Shown: positions 31,942 to 43,590, numbered from the stretch's first letter. The stretch: 64,000 nucleotides of DNA from Exobasidium rhododendri (GCA_026210745.1 CP110631.1:4588001-4652000), one strand, 5' to 3'. Notes: generated by a model from the sequence alone, not told the origin. Numbers and translations are program-made.

Positions 31942-34900
31942 ATGAAAAAGTTCTTCGGAGGAAGCGGCGGTGCGAATACGGATTCGAGTGACCGTCTTGC
32001 CATCGAAGGAGACCTTAACGGAGACTTGAGTGGCATGACCCACCACCTCTATCAAATCAATAGCAAGAGCAGTGTGCAGAGCCTTGCGCCACTGATACCG
32101 AACAACAATAACACCATGCTTAGACTGTCTCCTCGTACGCCGCAATTCGTCGCTCCAGCTGGACAGCAATACTTTGAGCTTCAAACCTCGCGGACAATGT
32201 CGCCCACGCCATCTTCTAATGCGCTGATGTCCATAGGAGCAGGATCTCTAGCACCCTTACAAAATATTGCCTACCACCTTCCTCCTGCATCGCCGGGAGC
32301 ATTCGGTCTGATACCAGACAACAGCAACAGTGCGACGAATATGCAGGCCCACAGTATCGACCGCAACGATCTACACAAGGGACTCAAGTCGTTAGAAGGC
32401 ATGTTGGTGACGCTGGACGAGTATAGAGATCTGAAGAGCAAGCTGGCTAAATGCGAGAAGAGGCTGGCAAAGAGCCTAGTCGAGCTGAGCAAATCAAAGG
32501 CGTTAGAAGAAGTACCTAGTCAGACACTGCTGGCATCCTCGCAGATCTTTGATAGTATCACAGAGACGACCTCCAAGCACGCCAAAATGATACAACGGGA
32601 ATACGAGGCTTTGAATGAGCATTGCGCTAGGTACTTTAAGAAAGTGGCAAAAGAGGAAAAGGCACACGACGATCAGTTGGATACTTTGGACAGCAAGGTG
32701 AAGAAGGCAAATACTACACATGAAAAGAATGCAAAGAAAAGTGGAAGGGTCGCTATCGAGTATCACGATAAGTACATACAGAATGTCCAAGCACTGACAC
32801 AGGAGATCAGTCGCACCAAGCTGACTCACGGGTCGAGTATCGGGAGGAAGACGTTCCTTACCAATCTAGTCGTAGCTTCTACATTGGGAGGAATGGCAGA
32901 CAGTGAATTCAAGGTGTTGTGCGAGAACGTCAGGAAGTCAGGTACACACATCGGCAAGCTGAACGAGTGGCTTAACTTTGCGTCAACAGAAGGCATGACA
33001 AACATGAAACCGTTTGATCTGAGTGACGATGCGATGGGCTGGGCACAAGTGCTCGCCATCAAGGAGGCCGAGCTTCGAAATGAATACAAGCAGCAAGAGA
33101 AGGCGAGACTAGCCCGATTAGAGCAAACACATGCTGTTTTGAAGGCGCAGCAGATGGGGTGGACACCACCTACTCAACAGCAATCAACTTCTGAACCGTC
33201 GTCACCCCCATCGCCAGAAATGCAGAAGAGCTTCAGCGAAGCAATTGAGCCTCAAAAGGCAGTGATGACGGTCAACATGCCGCGATTAAATAGTGAAGGG
33301 CAAGTGATAGAGGCGAACATGAGTGGGCGGTCCCCCTCGACTCCCCAACCTACGTCTGTAGCAGAAAGGCCAGTCATGTCGAGGAGTGTATCGGCTGTCT
33401 CCAAGTTGAGTCAGGGTGATGCCCCGTTAGGTTCGCCGAGCTACGTCCCCGTTTCTCCGATGCCACTATCGAAAAGCAAGACTAATTGGGGTATTCAGGA
33501 GGAGGAGGAGGAAGAGGAGGGCCATCAAATCCACTCTCCAGAGGAAACTTCATTTGCAGGAGGGTCAGTCATTGATCATGAAGAGAACAAGATCAGAGCC
33601 GTGAAGAACAGTATCAGCGTGTTTATAGAGGATGTCCACTCATCCGCCTCTTCGCCTGTCAGTCCAGTAAAGTCATCGAGCGGAGAAGACTCGGAAGCCG
33701 CGCCAAGCCTTACCATGAGCGCGACCAACTCCAAGCACTCAGAAGATTCTTTGATGAACGACGATAACAAAAGTAACATGGCTAGTCTGAGAAAGCGGTC
33801 ATTTGGGCCATCTACTCCCACGAATGAGGTGCCATCACAGGAAGTCATGATCAAAGGTAGTCAAAATGATCGAGTCGAGGGCATTTTAAAGAGGGCTGCA
33901 TTAGTGGAGGATGTACGACTGAAAGTGGAGAGGCCACTGGATCGCTATGTAGACGCGCAACCGATCAACTCAATTCCCTTTGGCAAAGATGTGCTTGAAA
34001 AGCGGCAGATGGCGCAACAAGACGAACACGCAGCAGAAAGAACGAGAAGACTCAGCCTTTGGGAGCATGAAAAGGAAAGAGAGAGGCAATTGGAGCGCGA
34101 GAATGAATTGCAGCGGAGACTGGTGGAGGCTGAAGACAGGCTTCGCAATATGGACCGAGAAGGGATTGCCGTGAGCAAGGGATATCGCAGAGAAGATATT
34201 GGTTCACAAGCCAGTACCTCGGTCACCTTACGACCTCGATACAGTGAGACAAGTCGAAATCAACCTTCTACTTCAAAATACGAGGAAGAGATTCCAGCGC
34301 AGAGATATGAGCCAGAAAGGTATCTACCAGCAGTAGGAACGAGTCGTTTGTCGGGAGTCAGTGTGAATCGAAGCTTGAGTACAGATAGTGAAAGAAGCTT
34401 CGTTGCTAGAATGAAGGCAAAGTATCAAGCTGACAGGGACGACCGTGATGATCCGAGGAGAGCAGCAGCATCGATACCCCAAAAAAAGCAGCAGCAGCAG
34501 CAGCAGCGTGCCACCACTTCACCGCCTCGAAAGGTGACAGATCTGGCTCTGAATTACTCCTCCTCCGCATCTGTCAAGAGGAGCTCCGACACTTCTGGAG
34601 GTTTCACATATGAGCCAATTGCTCCTCCTGGGATCAACGCTTCTCGACCGAGGTATGAATCAGCGCCGGGTCGACCACTATTAGACAATCGAGGGGTACC
34701 CCCTTCCAACGCTCCTCATGTCGCAGGCTGTGGATGCTTGTCTTGCTCAGCTCATCACTATGGAGGGAATGGTGCCAGTGTCGGAAGCACGTACGCCAAG
34801 TCAAGCAGTACAGCCCACCCTCCCCGTCATCCTGTAGCAGCTTCTGCTGCTGCTGCCACTACTGTTGCTCCACCGAATAACCGAAGGCAAAGTATGCCAT

Positions 34901-35007
34901 TGGCGCGTGATGATCGCTCCACCTTGGCTGCACCTCCGCTACAGAACAGAGAGCTGTACACCCGTAGAAGCTTCGAGGAGGAGAACCGTCAAATGACGGA
35001 AGACTGA
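31942..35007 (+). CDS. Ivy1-like / I-BAR-type membrane-binding protein
   Basis: Single exon, 1021 residues from the ATG at 31942. After a low-complexity N-terminus (~130 residues), residues ~135-390 form a long helical, Lys/Glu-rich region (SIDRNDLHKGLKSLEGMLV, then SKHAKMIQREYEALNEHCARYF) that resembles the BAR-superfamily helical bundle of fungal Ivy1. The rest is Ser/Pro-rich and disordered, with a predicted coiled coil near 680-750 and a six-Gln run coded by CAG triplets at 34489-34506, plus a short Cys/His cluster (AGCGCLSCSAHH) near 930. Ivy1 in yeast is an inverse-BAR protein at vacuole membranes that binds phosphoinositides and the Rab Ypt7. The assignment rests on fold resemblance and length of the helical block. 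Confidence 0.55.
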   Translation: MKKFFGGSGGANTDSSDRLAIEGDLNGDLSGMTHHLYQINSKSSVQSLAPLIPNNNNTMLRLSPRTPQFVAPAGQQYFELQTSRTMSPTPSSNALMSIGAGSLAPLQNIAYHLPPASPGAFGLIPDNSNSATNMQAHSIDRNDLHKGLKSLEGMLVTLDEYRDLKSKLAKCEKRLAKSLVELSKSKALEEVPSQTLLASSQIFDSITETTSKHAKMIQREYEALNEHCARYFKKVAKEEKAHDDQLDTLDSKVKKANTTHEKNAKKSGRVAIEYHDKYIQNVQALTQEISRTKLTHGSSIGRKTFLTNLVVASTLGGMADSEFKVLCENVRKSGTHIGKLNEWLNFASTEGMTNMKPFDLSDDAMGWAQVLAIKEAELRNEYKQQEKARLARLEQTHAVLKAQQMGWTPPTQQQSTSEPSSPPSPEMQKSFSEAIEPQKAVMTVNMPRLNSEGQVIEANMSGRSPSTPQPTSVAERPVMSRSVSAVSKLSQGDAPLGSPSYVPVSPMPLSKSKTNWGIQEEEEEEEGHQIHSPEETSFAGGSVIDHEENKIRAVKNSISVFIEDVHSSASSPVSPVKSSSGEDSEAAPSLTMSATNSKHSEDSLMNDDNKSNMASLRKRSFGPSTPTNEVPSQEVMIKGSQNDRVEGILKRAALVEDVRLKVERPLDRYVDAQPINSIPFGKDVLEKRQMAQQDEHAAERTRRLSLWEHEKERERQLERENELQRRLVEAEDRLRNMDREGIAVSKGYRREDIGSQASTSVTLRPRYSETSRNQPSTSKYEEEIPAQRYEPERYLPAVGTSRLSGVSVNRSLSTDSERSFVARMKAKYQADRDDRDDPRRAAASIPQKKQQQQQQRATTSPPRKVTDLALNYSSSASVKRSSDTSGGFTYEPIAPPGINASRPRYESAPGRPLLDNRGVPPSNAPHVAGCGCLSCSAHHYGGNGASVGSTYAKSSSTAHPPRHPVAASAAAATTVAPPNNRRQSMPLARDDRSTLAAPPLQNRELYTRRSFEEENRQMTED

Positions 35008-35132
35008 GAGAGCAGACGATCACATTTCCTGAAGTGGGTACGAGGGAGTCTGACTCCTCCTTTATCCCTTTATCTTGGATCGGCCTTGGGCGCAAACAAT
35101 CTTTCCAGCTCTCTCTGCTCTTCGCATTTCAC

Positions 35133-36294
35133 ATGTCTCCGCCATCGATTGTAATGATACCATCGAGTCCACACCCTCCGAAACGTTACTGGAGGAAACA
35201 GGTGAGCACAGCATTCATGGCGTAGTCTAGGCGCCACATCGAGAGAAAAGCCATCGCTGAATATCTCATGGTTTGGCAAGTACGCCTACGGAGAGTCGAC
35301 TCATCAGACACACAGATACAGATCGTCTACGACAGTAGATCATGAGCCCAAAGAATATCATCGAGACTACTCTGCTCGTCGTCCGTTAGCCGAGCGTGAA
35401 GCTAACATGTACGGCAGCCAAAATAAAGCACTTCACCGCTCTAGGTATTCTCCCGGTAGCTGTCCGAGCATCAAGCTCGAACAAGGAAGGCGACACTCTC
35501 GCGAGGTTCGAGAATCGACACAATACACGCCCTATCCGGCGAGGAGACATCCCGCAATCGCCAGTACCAGCCATCGCTCCTTAGACGTACTGCAAGATGG
35601 CCTGACAAGCCACTTTGATGGAGTGCGACACGATCAACAGGGTGAGATCATGTACCAGAGGTCGATACAATCACTTCGTCGGATGACGGAAACAAGGTAC
35701 ACTCGCGATCGTTTCATTCCACTCTGTCGTGCCATTAAAGCAAGCATGAGCAAGCTAGGACATGCCCTTGGCAGCAACGTCGAAAGCGAATTGCTCAGGA
35801 CATACAAGAACCTTTTTCATTGGCTTCAGCTCGACTCTTTTCAGCAGTACGTCTTCGACGCCGTCAAGAGTGGAGTGGCGATCGCATACACACTCAATGT
35901 AGATGGCAAAGTTGCCAAGTTGTACTTTTGCTTGACCATCGACATGGTGCGAGACGAACTGAACACGTTGGATTCGATTGACAGGAGAGGCTGTCACGGT
36001 CCTCTCCTGCACAGCCGCTACATGCCGCTGTACCGAGCACTGCGTAAGAGTGTGACAGAGCAAGGATACGCTCTGGGATGCGATGTGGAGAATGAGCTTG
36101 TAGCGGAAGACATCAACGTATATGGCAAGATTCACTTGGATGGGTTTTTCCAGTACATCAACGAGGCAATGGGCAACAAGGCGCCTATCAACGCAAACAT
36201 CGAAGGGTGGCATTTGCAAGTGCGTACCAAACGATTCGTTGAATGTAGTCATGTTGTAAAGAGATGGTGTACACATAATGTATTGAAAAATTGA
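35133..36294 (+). CDS. Protein with two tandem copies of a ~100-residue module (possible OST-HTH/LOTUS-like domains)
   Basis: Exon 1, 35133-35201 (MSPPSIVMIPSSPHPPKRYW...), and exon 2, 35281-36294, join in phase 0 across a 79-bp intron (AACAG|GTGAGC, GGCAAG acceptor). The product is 360 residues. The upstream part of exon 2 is open and Tyr/Arg/His-rich, so the 295-residue frame from 35407 is probably not the full gene. After a basic disordered N-terminus, residues ~162-240 and ~267-343 align: each has an F/Y-x-PL-x-RA helix, G-x-ALG, a VE-x-EL pair, and a F-QY-x-x-(E/D)A helix, followed by an extended beta-like end. That order of helices and a terminal hairpin suits a winged helix of the OST-HTH/LOTUS kind, an RNA-related module, but this is inference. 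There is no nuclease domain. It converges on the UBX gene 54 bp away. Confidence 0.7.
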
Positions 36295-36348
36295 TCGGGA
36301 CTTGTAAATGGAATGTCTATTTCTCTGTAGCAGGGGTCGATTCGTCAG

Positions 36349-37354
36349 CTATGAGATGAGGTGTGATGCGTTTTTCAGCCCCCCCCTTCTCTCCTTGTCC
36401 TCACTCTGTAGGGACTTAAGCCACTTTGGTATCTGAGGAAACGAAGAACAAAGTAAATTCCAAGTGAATGGTGGACAAACGCTGAAGAGGAACTTTTTGA
36501 CCCCACCTTCTTTGTAGTATCGCCTGCGCCTGAGCCTTGCTTTTCACTCTCGCCTACCGTTTGCCCAGGCGATGATACAACGGAGTCAAACGAAGGCGGC
36601 ATCGGCAGCTCTTCAGCCTGCGAGAGTATTTCTGAAAGGAGGGGTGCTGGAAAGGTGTTACCGTTCATGCTTGCCTCGCTCCATCGAATGTTGACGATAG
36701 CTTGTGGAGCCATTCCCAAATCCTTGATCGTCTTTCCTTGTAAAGTCAAATCTCCTCTTTCTGGCAAGTCTCTCCTTGGAGGTGCCTGGTAGACTACAAA
36801 GGGTACACTTGCGTACGTGGGGGCTAAGTGAGCTCGTATGAAGTCGTACAAGGTGGGTACAACGGTGCTAGAAGGGAACAGCCCTTCGAGCGCCGTTCGA
36901 TCAGAGAAGCGCACCCGTATTCGAATCTGTCAGAGAAATGGCTGTGAGCTCGTCTTGTGATAGAGTGACGGACACAAAGCGAAGTGACAAAGAAGTCTGT
37001 TTAGGCGACGCACCTCATTGAATTCTCTCTTCTTGATGCCAAGCTTTGCCTCCTCTCTCTCACGCATCGCCTTTGTCATTAGCGGGGCATCAGGGCCATT
37101 TCGTTGAGCGATGTGGCCTGAGAAAGCCTGTTTGAGCTCTGCTGGCGTCGGCTTTGGTTCACCCTCGCTGAGCGGGGGAGGGATCCCTGCATTTTGGGAG
37201 TTTACAAGTGCTTAGTGATGATGCGAGACAAGCAAGCTGAATGCCATTTCAATTGTCACTCACGAGATGGGCCTGCGGTGTTTGGAGGGAGGAACACCTT
37301 GACGTCCACCCACTTCGATCGAGCTGGAGGTGTCTCGGCTGTCTCAGGGGTCAT
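36349..37354 (-). CDS. UBX-domain protein of the TUG/ASPSCR1 type
   Basis: Four exons (37354-37264, 37186-37014, 36926-36507, 36432-36349) join in phase, giving 255 residues. Exon 1 begins MTPETAETPPARSKWVDVKV. Exon 2 carries PTPAELKQAF and a basic helix (MREREEAKLG). Exon 3 holds the UBX fold (IRVRFSDRTALEGLF ... VPFVVYQAPPRRDL ... DLGMAPQAIVNIRW). Exon 4 adds IPKWLKSLQ, the short tail seen in this family. UBX proteins bind the N-domain of the Cdc48/p97 ATPase and direct it to substrates. The frame that reads past exon 3 ends in intron sequence. Compared with animal TUG it lacks the N-terminal ubiquitin-like domains, so it is either a short form or only the C-terminal half is conserved. Confidence 0.85.
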
Positions 37355-37545
37355 CGTAGAGAGCTGACAGATGTCTGGTGTCAGGACAGAGAGCGGCCTC
37401 AGCTCCACGTAGGTGTGTGCAGGCAGGTAAGATATCTATACTTTCCAAACCTTTTTACGATGGCGCGTGCATGCATATTTGTTGTGTATTGAAGTGAATG
37501 GCATTCCCGTCCTAGCCCTTCTCTTCTATCCTCTTAATCATCCTT

Positions 37546-37572
37546 GTCAAGCAGTCGTCAAGCAGTCGTCAA
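37546..37572. repeat. 11-bp tandem duplication upstream of the synaptojanin gene
   Basis: GTCAAGCAGTC occurs twice head to tail at 37546-37567, followed by a partial GTCAA. It lies 30 bp before the ATG at 37602, in the 247-bp region shared with the UBX gene. Confidence 0.85.
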
Positions 37573-37601
37573 TGGGGAGGTAGCGGTGCCATTCAGTCGT
37601 G

Positions 37602-40600
37602 ATGCAAGTCTATCTGCGGGAGTCACCTCGCTCCATATTCTTGTTGAACTCTGCAAATCCTAGCGGAAGAGATTCCGAAAAGAGCCCTCTTCAGGTGGGG
37701 TGTACGGCACTTCTGGTGACAACAGCAGGTCAGGCTTCGGTAAGCAGCTCTGACACCTCACAAAGAGCAGTGGTAGAAGCAATTCGAGCGTCGGATGTGC
37801 CTCCCCTGAACACTCTTCAGCGGCTGAGCAATCGAGCGTATGGATGTCTAGGTCTCATCAATGTCGGCAGTGGTGAGCAGCATGGAGCAGCACAGGGGTG
37901 CTCCGGACAATCCTGACAGCAGAATTTGTCTCCTCTAGATCTGTTCGTGGCCATTGTAACTATGGCAAGTGCTGTGGGTTCTATAAGGCCAGGAGAAGTA
38001 GTCATGCGGATTAGCGCAGTCTCTTTCTATTGCATCAGCAGAGCATTTTGGGATGAAGGCGTGACGGGCGATGATGGCATGGGCATGGGAGGCCCCTTAG
38101 ATCCTCAGGGCCCGATGGCCCTTCCTCACGAAGCAGGGTACAACAGCAACGCTCAAAGTGTCAACATAGTGGAACACCCGTGTGCTAGCATCAGAAAGCT
38201 GCTAGGTACGGGATCCTTCTACTTTGCTCAAGACAGCAATTTTGATCTATCGCGGCGATTTGAAAAGAGAATAAAAGAGAGGCCACCTGTTCGACGTAAA
38301 CCGCCACGACCGCCTACGGCAGCAGCAGTCAGACAGGAGGATGAACGTGAAGAGGTATCGTCATCAGCGCAAGTCAGCGCAATGCACTATGATTCTCGCT
38401 TTGTGTGGAACTCCTACATGCTTGATCCGTTGCTAGAATTCAGGGACAGGATGGAGAGGATAGATCGGGAAGCTCTGGATCGGGAGAAGCTGTTCATCTT
38501 GGCTATTCAAGGCTTTGTGGGAGTACAAGAGATTCTCCATTCCGGCACGACTATAGCTCTTGTCTCTAGGCTGAGCTGGAAGAGGGCAGGTACTCGATAC
38601 AATACGAGGGGGGTGGATGATGATGGAAATGTGGCCAATTTTGCCGAATCAGAGACAATCTTCTGTTCGAAGGGCTTGACGATGAGTTATGTTCAAGTGA
38701 GGGGATCGGTGCCCGTTTTCTGGGAGCAACAAGGTCTTCAAACATTCAATGCCAAGATACAAGTAACCCGACCTAGGTTGGCCTCGCAAAGTGCCTTTGA
38801 TCGACACTTCGCAGACCTGCTTCAGCACTACTCTGCCATTTACGCAGTCAATCTGCTAGGGACACGAGATGCAGAGACTATTTTAAGCAGCTCATATGCC
38901 GATCACATGCGCCACTCAGAGGCTGGGGAACTCTACCTCAGTACTCTCTCCAAGCTGGAGAGTGAGAAAGTGATGGAAGAGTCTGCGATAGAACGAATCG
39001 GCTTGACCAACTTTGATTTCCACACAACAAGTCGGTTGAGTGGAGGCCTGGATGGTGTCAAGGTCGAGCTCAAGCGCCTCACCGCGATTCAACAAAAGAG
39101 GAAAGCTTTCGGCTACACTCTTTACGACGGTAGCAGCGGCTTACTTGAGGTGCAAAAGGGAGCTTTTCGAACGAATTGTCTCGATTGCCTCGATCGAACG
39201 AATGTGGTCGAGGACATATTCAGCCAGAGCGCGCTGGATCTTCTCTTAGAGGGGCAGCCCGACCTCGCCATATTTCGGGATGCTGGAAATCCTCTTTGGG
39301 TGGAGCATCGTGTACTTTGGGCAGAGAACGGTGATGCTCTGTCCAAGATCTATGCCGGCACAGGTGCATTGAACACTAGCTATACTCGAGCTGGAGGCGG
39401 TAAGAAGACCTTGGGAGGGATGCTGTCTGATGCCGCCAAGTCGGCTTCTAGAATGTACATCAACAATTTCCAAGACAAATCAAAGCAGAACGTAATTGAT
39501 GCTTTGCTCGGCAACATGGCCAACCAGAAGCCGGTCAGCGTCTGGGATCCTCTGCACGATTCCGTCAATTTGGAACTGAGCGATCGTATGGACGAGTATT
39601 CTTCCAAGAAAGAAGTGTCCGTCTCAACTGGCACTTGGAATTTGGCCGGTCGAACCCCCAGCAGAGAATCGTTGGAGCCTTTTCTTTTTCCTGAAGGGGT
39701 GGAAACAGCAGATGTGTACGCCTTGGGATTTCAGGAAGTCGTTCCATTGACGGCTCAACAGATCCTCATGACTGACCCCGAAAAGCTGCGAGCCTGGGAG
39801 TCTGTGGTGACTGATACCTTTGCAAGAAGGACGGGGACATTAGGCGGAATGGAAAAGTACATCTTGCTACGGAGCGAGCAATTGGTCGGCACGGCTCTGA
39901 TGATCTTGCTGAAGGAGTCCATCGTGCCGCACATTCGTCAGGTGGAAGCGTCCACGAAAAAGACCGGTCTCAAAGGCATGTCGGGCAACAAAGGGGGCGT
40001 GGCCATCCGAATGAACATCTACGATACCAGTTTCTGCTTCTTGACGGCTCACTTTGCAGCAGGCAAGAGCAACGTCGAGGAGAGGAATGCCGATTTCGTG
40101 ACGATCAGTCGAGAGTTGCACTTCAACAGTGGAAGAAGCATCAACAACAGCAATTACTGCTTTTGGTTTGGTGACTTCAACTATCGACTGGATGGTGGCA
40201 ATGAAGTGATCCGACCGATGTGTGAAAGCGGAGACTTTGCCGCTCTGATGAAGCGAGACCAGCTTATCCGTGCCAAGGCAAATCACCAAGTGTTTGTAGG
40301 ATATAAGGAAGCCAAGCTGAACTTCTTGCCGACGTACAAGTATGATTTTGGAACGCACAAGTACGATTCGAGTGAGAAGTTCAGAGTGCCAGCCTGGACC
40401 GATCGAATTCTCTACAGGAGTCAGCATCCGTTTGAAGTGAACTCGTTGCACTACGACCGAGCTGAATTGACGACGTCCGATCATCGACCTGTGTTCGCTC
40501 ACTTTGCACTGGAAGCCAGGATCTTTGATGCTGCAAAGAGGAGCAGTCTTCGACGGGAGCTGTTGGTCAAGCACAAAGCAGAGCAGGGCATTATAGGAGG

Positions 40601-41162
40601 TATGCCGTTGCGGTATTCCTCCAACGAACATTCCGAGGACTCCGATTCTGATGAAGACGAAGGAGACGACGGAAGCTTCGATGCAAATTACACACTGGAG
40701 GGTCTTCCAGAACCGTCGACGGAGACACAAAACTGGTGGGACGGCGAGAAGGATGATGACGATGACAAAGACAAGAAAGATGAAGTAGAAGGCGAGGAGG
40801 GGAGCATCGAGTCGAGTCCTTTCAAGATACAATATGCCATCAGACAAGCTATTGACAGTCCTTTGCTGCTGTCGTCCGCCCCTGTCTCTGGTCGAGGTCA
40901 ATCTGCTCTGCCACCTGCTCGACGACCTGCTCCCAAGCCTCCTGCAACGACGAAGCCTGTCTTACCTCCCGCTTCTTCTGTGTCGTTGCAATCCACATTG
41001 CAGCCACAACAGCCTCCACCGATTCCCAAGAAGCCTGTCCAGGGCATAGCAGGCAATGGCAAAGGCACCACTTCCAGTCCCAAATTACCTGCTAGACCTG
41101 CCTTGAATTCGCGAACGCATAGTCACACGAGCATACCCAGCGAAAAGGGGGAGATGGAGTAG
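37602..41162 (+). CDS. INP53: Synaptojanin-type inositol polyphosphate phosphatase (Sac1 + 5-phosphatase domains)
   Basis: Exons 37602-37872 and 37939-41162 join in phase 1 (NVGSDLFVAIVTMA), giving 1164 residues. The N-terminal Sac1 domain has the catalytic CLDCLDRTN, with Cys at ~504 and Arg at ~510. The inositol 5-phosphatase domain follows from about residue 640 (STGTWNLAGRTPSRESLEPF), with the family motifs WFGDFNYRLD, VPAWTDRILYR and TSDHRPVFAHF. An acidic stretch and a Pro-rich C-terminus close the protein, typical of SH3-binding tails. Yeast Inp51-53 hydrolyse PI(4,5)P2 and other phosphoinositides during endocytosis and Golgi-endosome traffic. Which of the three it corresponds to cannot be fixed here, so the symbol is provisional. 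A 344-residue antisense frame is a shadow. Confidence 0.93.
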
Positions 41163-41277
41163 CTGATAAGGTAATGAGCACAGTTGTGTGTGATATGCTC
41201 GCAAAAAGGATCAGGGTTTCTAAAAGTACAAGGGCAGCGGCAATGAGAGCAGTGTAGGGGAAGGGTGGGAATGAAAG

Positions 41278-43237
41278 CTAGGCACGCAAGTCTTGACCCG
41301 CACTCGATTCGGCATATTGCTTGGAACTCATCTCACTGAGTCGTGAAAGAACTCGAGCAAACGCAAACGTCTCTTCCTCACCCGTGGCCATGGGCAGGCC
41401 ACCGATCTGCTCCATGGTGAGGCCCTGTGAGAGGACAAGAGCGGGGAGGAAGGGTGATCAAGGGCGACTCATCAGTGTCTTTGCTTTCCTCTCTCAACAA
41501 CCACAAAATGATGTACTTGTAAAACGCACCAGATCGTCCATCAATGCTCGCATCTGATCCTTTGTCGGTCCCTCCGGTGAATCGTCACTGAAGATCTTGA
41601 GCATCTCTACTTCACTGCTCGCAAAGAGTTTTGTCTTACTTTCGTAGGCTGCATCGATGAACGTGATGAACCTCCTGGCCATGTCTCTTGAATGCAGGTT
41701 CATCTTGGGAATGTCATCGATGAAGATGGTGCTGAACGTCTTGCAGATCTCAATGTAGTCTGCTGCACTTTTCGGCTGTCCACAAAGTGCTGCAAATGAG
41801 AATCGTGCGTTCTTTTTTGTTGACTCGGGAATTTGTATCTGTCTACCCCATACGGTGACGGCTCTATTTGCGACTGGTGGATCAGAAGGATCCGATGTGA
41901 TCGCATGCCATAATTTGTCCATCTCCATTTTGTTTTCCGGAGAAAGAGGGGAAAAGTAAACTTTAGTAAGTGCTCGAGGTAGTCGTCTATAGTCTGTTCC
42001 GGAGTCTAGATCGGTGATGTCTAGTTGATCTTTGAGCAGCTCTATACAAGGCACAAAGGAAGATCGCTGAATTCCGTTCTTGTAAAGCTCATTGGGATGT
42101 CGACTGTGGAGAGGGAAGGGGGGGGGGAGCGAAGAAGAAAAGCGGGAGAGGGTGATAGGTTTAGCAGTCTTTACCGGTTCTCCCATCATTCTCACTGAGC
42201 CCCCCATTCTCACTTACTTTGATGTAGCAACGCAGACTACCCCTTGCCATAGCATGTGATCGAACAATCTTCGAAGGATCATTGCATCAGCGATATCTGT
42301 TACTTGGAACTCATCGAAACACAGGACTGTAGCTTCCAAGGCAAACTGTCTTGCTACATGTGGGATCGGATCTACTTCCTCGTGGAATTTGTCGTGGATG
42401 ACTTTACTGGAAGACGCTGCAACGGCAACCGCTGCTGTAGCTGCACTCATGACCATCCCGGAAGGTGTATGACGTTCGGCTTTGAAGGTGTGCATTCGCT
42501 TGTGTGCATCAATCATGAATTGGTGAAAGTGGACTCGTCGCTTTGATGTCACATTGGCTGGGAGCGTGTCGTAGAATAGATCCATGAGCATGCTGCAAGG
42601 AAAAGGCGGAGTGGGGAGAAGTCATTGAGATTCAGGAAGATCACATTGTCTGATCCTTCTTTAGTCCCCTGTCTCCTCTACTCACCTCTTTCCACATCCT
42701 ACATCTCCGAACAAGTACAGTCCCTTGGGAATGTCGTGCGGGATCGGGAGGTGCCCATGATCTTCGTCTGACTGTCTTCTCCCGAACAATCTTTTGAACT
42801 AGAACAAGGGAGAGATGGAGAGAAATGTCAGTCTATCGGATAATCGAGGCACTCTGGACAGACACAGAAGATCGCCTCACCAATCCGCCTCCTCCCTTCG
42901 TCTTTTCTGCGGTCTCTGATTCTGGTCGCACGTTCTGCTTGTAGCTTTTCAGCTCTTCATGCAACCTTTCCAGCTTGTTTTCGACTATCTTGCGTTGGAA
43001 TGAATCATCTCGCAAAAGTCCCCTTTCCACAAAGGAGTTGTACCTTGCGATGGGTGAGGAGTGCTCTGTAGTGGATGGTGGAGAAGAAGCCGGCGATGGA
43101 CGAGAAGCATGGATGGAGCGGGCTAAAATGCGAGCGGGTATCGAAAACCTTGCTCTCGCTTGTCTGCCTGAGACTGACGGAGTGCTGCCTCTGCATCCCA
43201 AAGGCTGACTGCGAAAGACAGCGACATTCATTATCAT
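41278..43237 (-). CDS. AFG1: AFG1/LACE1 mitochondrial AAA-type ATPase
   Basis: Five exons (43237-42881, 42798-42686, 42592-42218, 42103-41530, 41424-41278) join in phase, giving 521 residues. The N-terminus is Arg/Ser-rich, with a likely mitochondrial presequence ending near SIHASRPSPASSP. The exon 2/3 junction rebuilds the Walker A motif GDVGCGKSML. Walker B is VLCFDEFQVTDIAD, and the exon 3/4 junction rebuilds ATSNRHPNELYKNGIQR, a hallmark of the family. The last exon adds the C-terminal helix (EETFAFARVLSRLSEM). Afg1 helps degrade or assemble mitochondrially encoded respiratory-chain subunits in the inner membrane or matrix. It is divergent from the DCR2-like gene over 353 bp. Confidence 0.93.
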
Positions 43238-43590
43238 CGATCTGTCTTCAGTGTAGACCGTTCGATGATGATACAGAACAGGAGGATGGTGTGAATGCTG
43301 CGGGAGGTACTCGCCCTGCTCTAAAGGAATTATCGGCAGACTTAGTTTCTTCGCATGAAAGATACACAGTGTACCGCCTACTGATCTCTCCGACTTTCTT
43401 AGCGTGTTATTGCGCACAGGGCATGATCAGGCGTTTGATTGTTGATTGTATATTGTTAGTCGAAGGGGTAAATGATGTTGTACAGTAATTCTGAATCTCT
43501 CACTATCATTACATAGTTCATCCGTGTCCCATCGCATCAAAGGCGGCCATCATTCAACCCGAGGTGGGTCAGCAGAGCACGATAGCTGAT
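43238..43590. promoter_or_regulatory. Shared upstream region of AFG1 (-) and the DCR2-like gene (+)
   Basis: 353 bp between the start codons. AFG1's frame stays open well upstream without a better start. No domain, repeat or RNA gene seen. Confidence 0.4.

Noticed and set aside
39867-40901. 344-codon antisense frame inside the synaptojanin 5-phosphatase region
   Set aside because: It lies wholly opposite a strongly conserved domain, lacks any domain of its own and has no splice or start support; codon structure of the sense gene explains the open frame.
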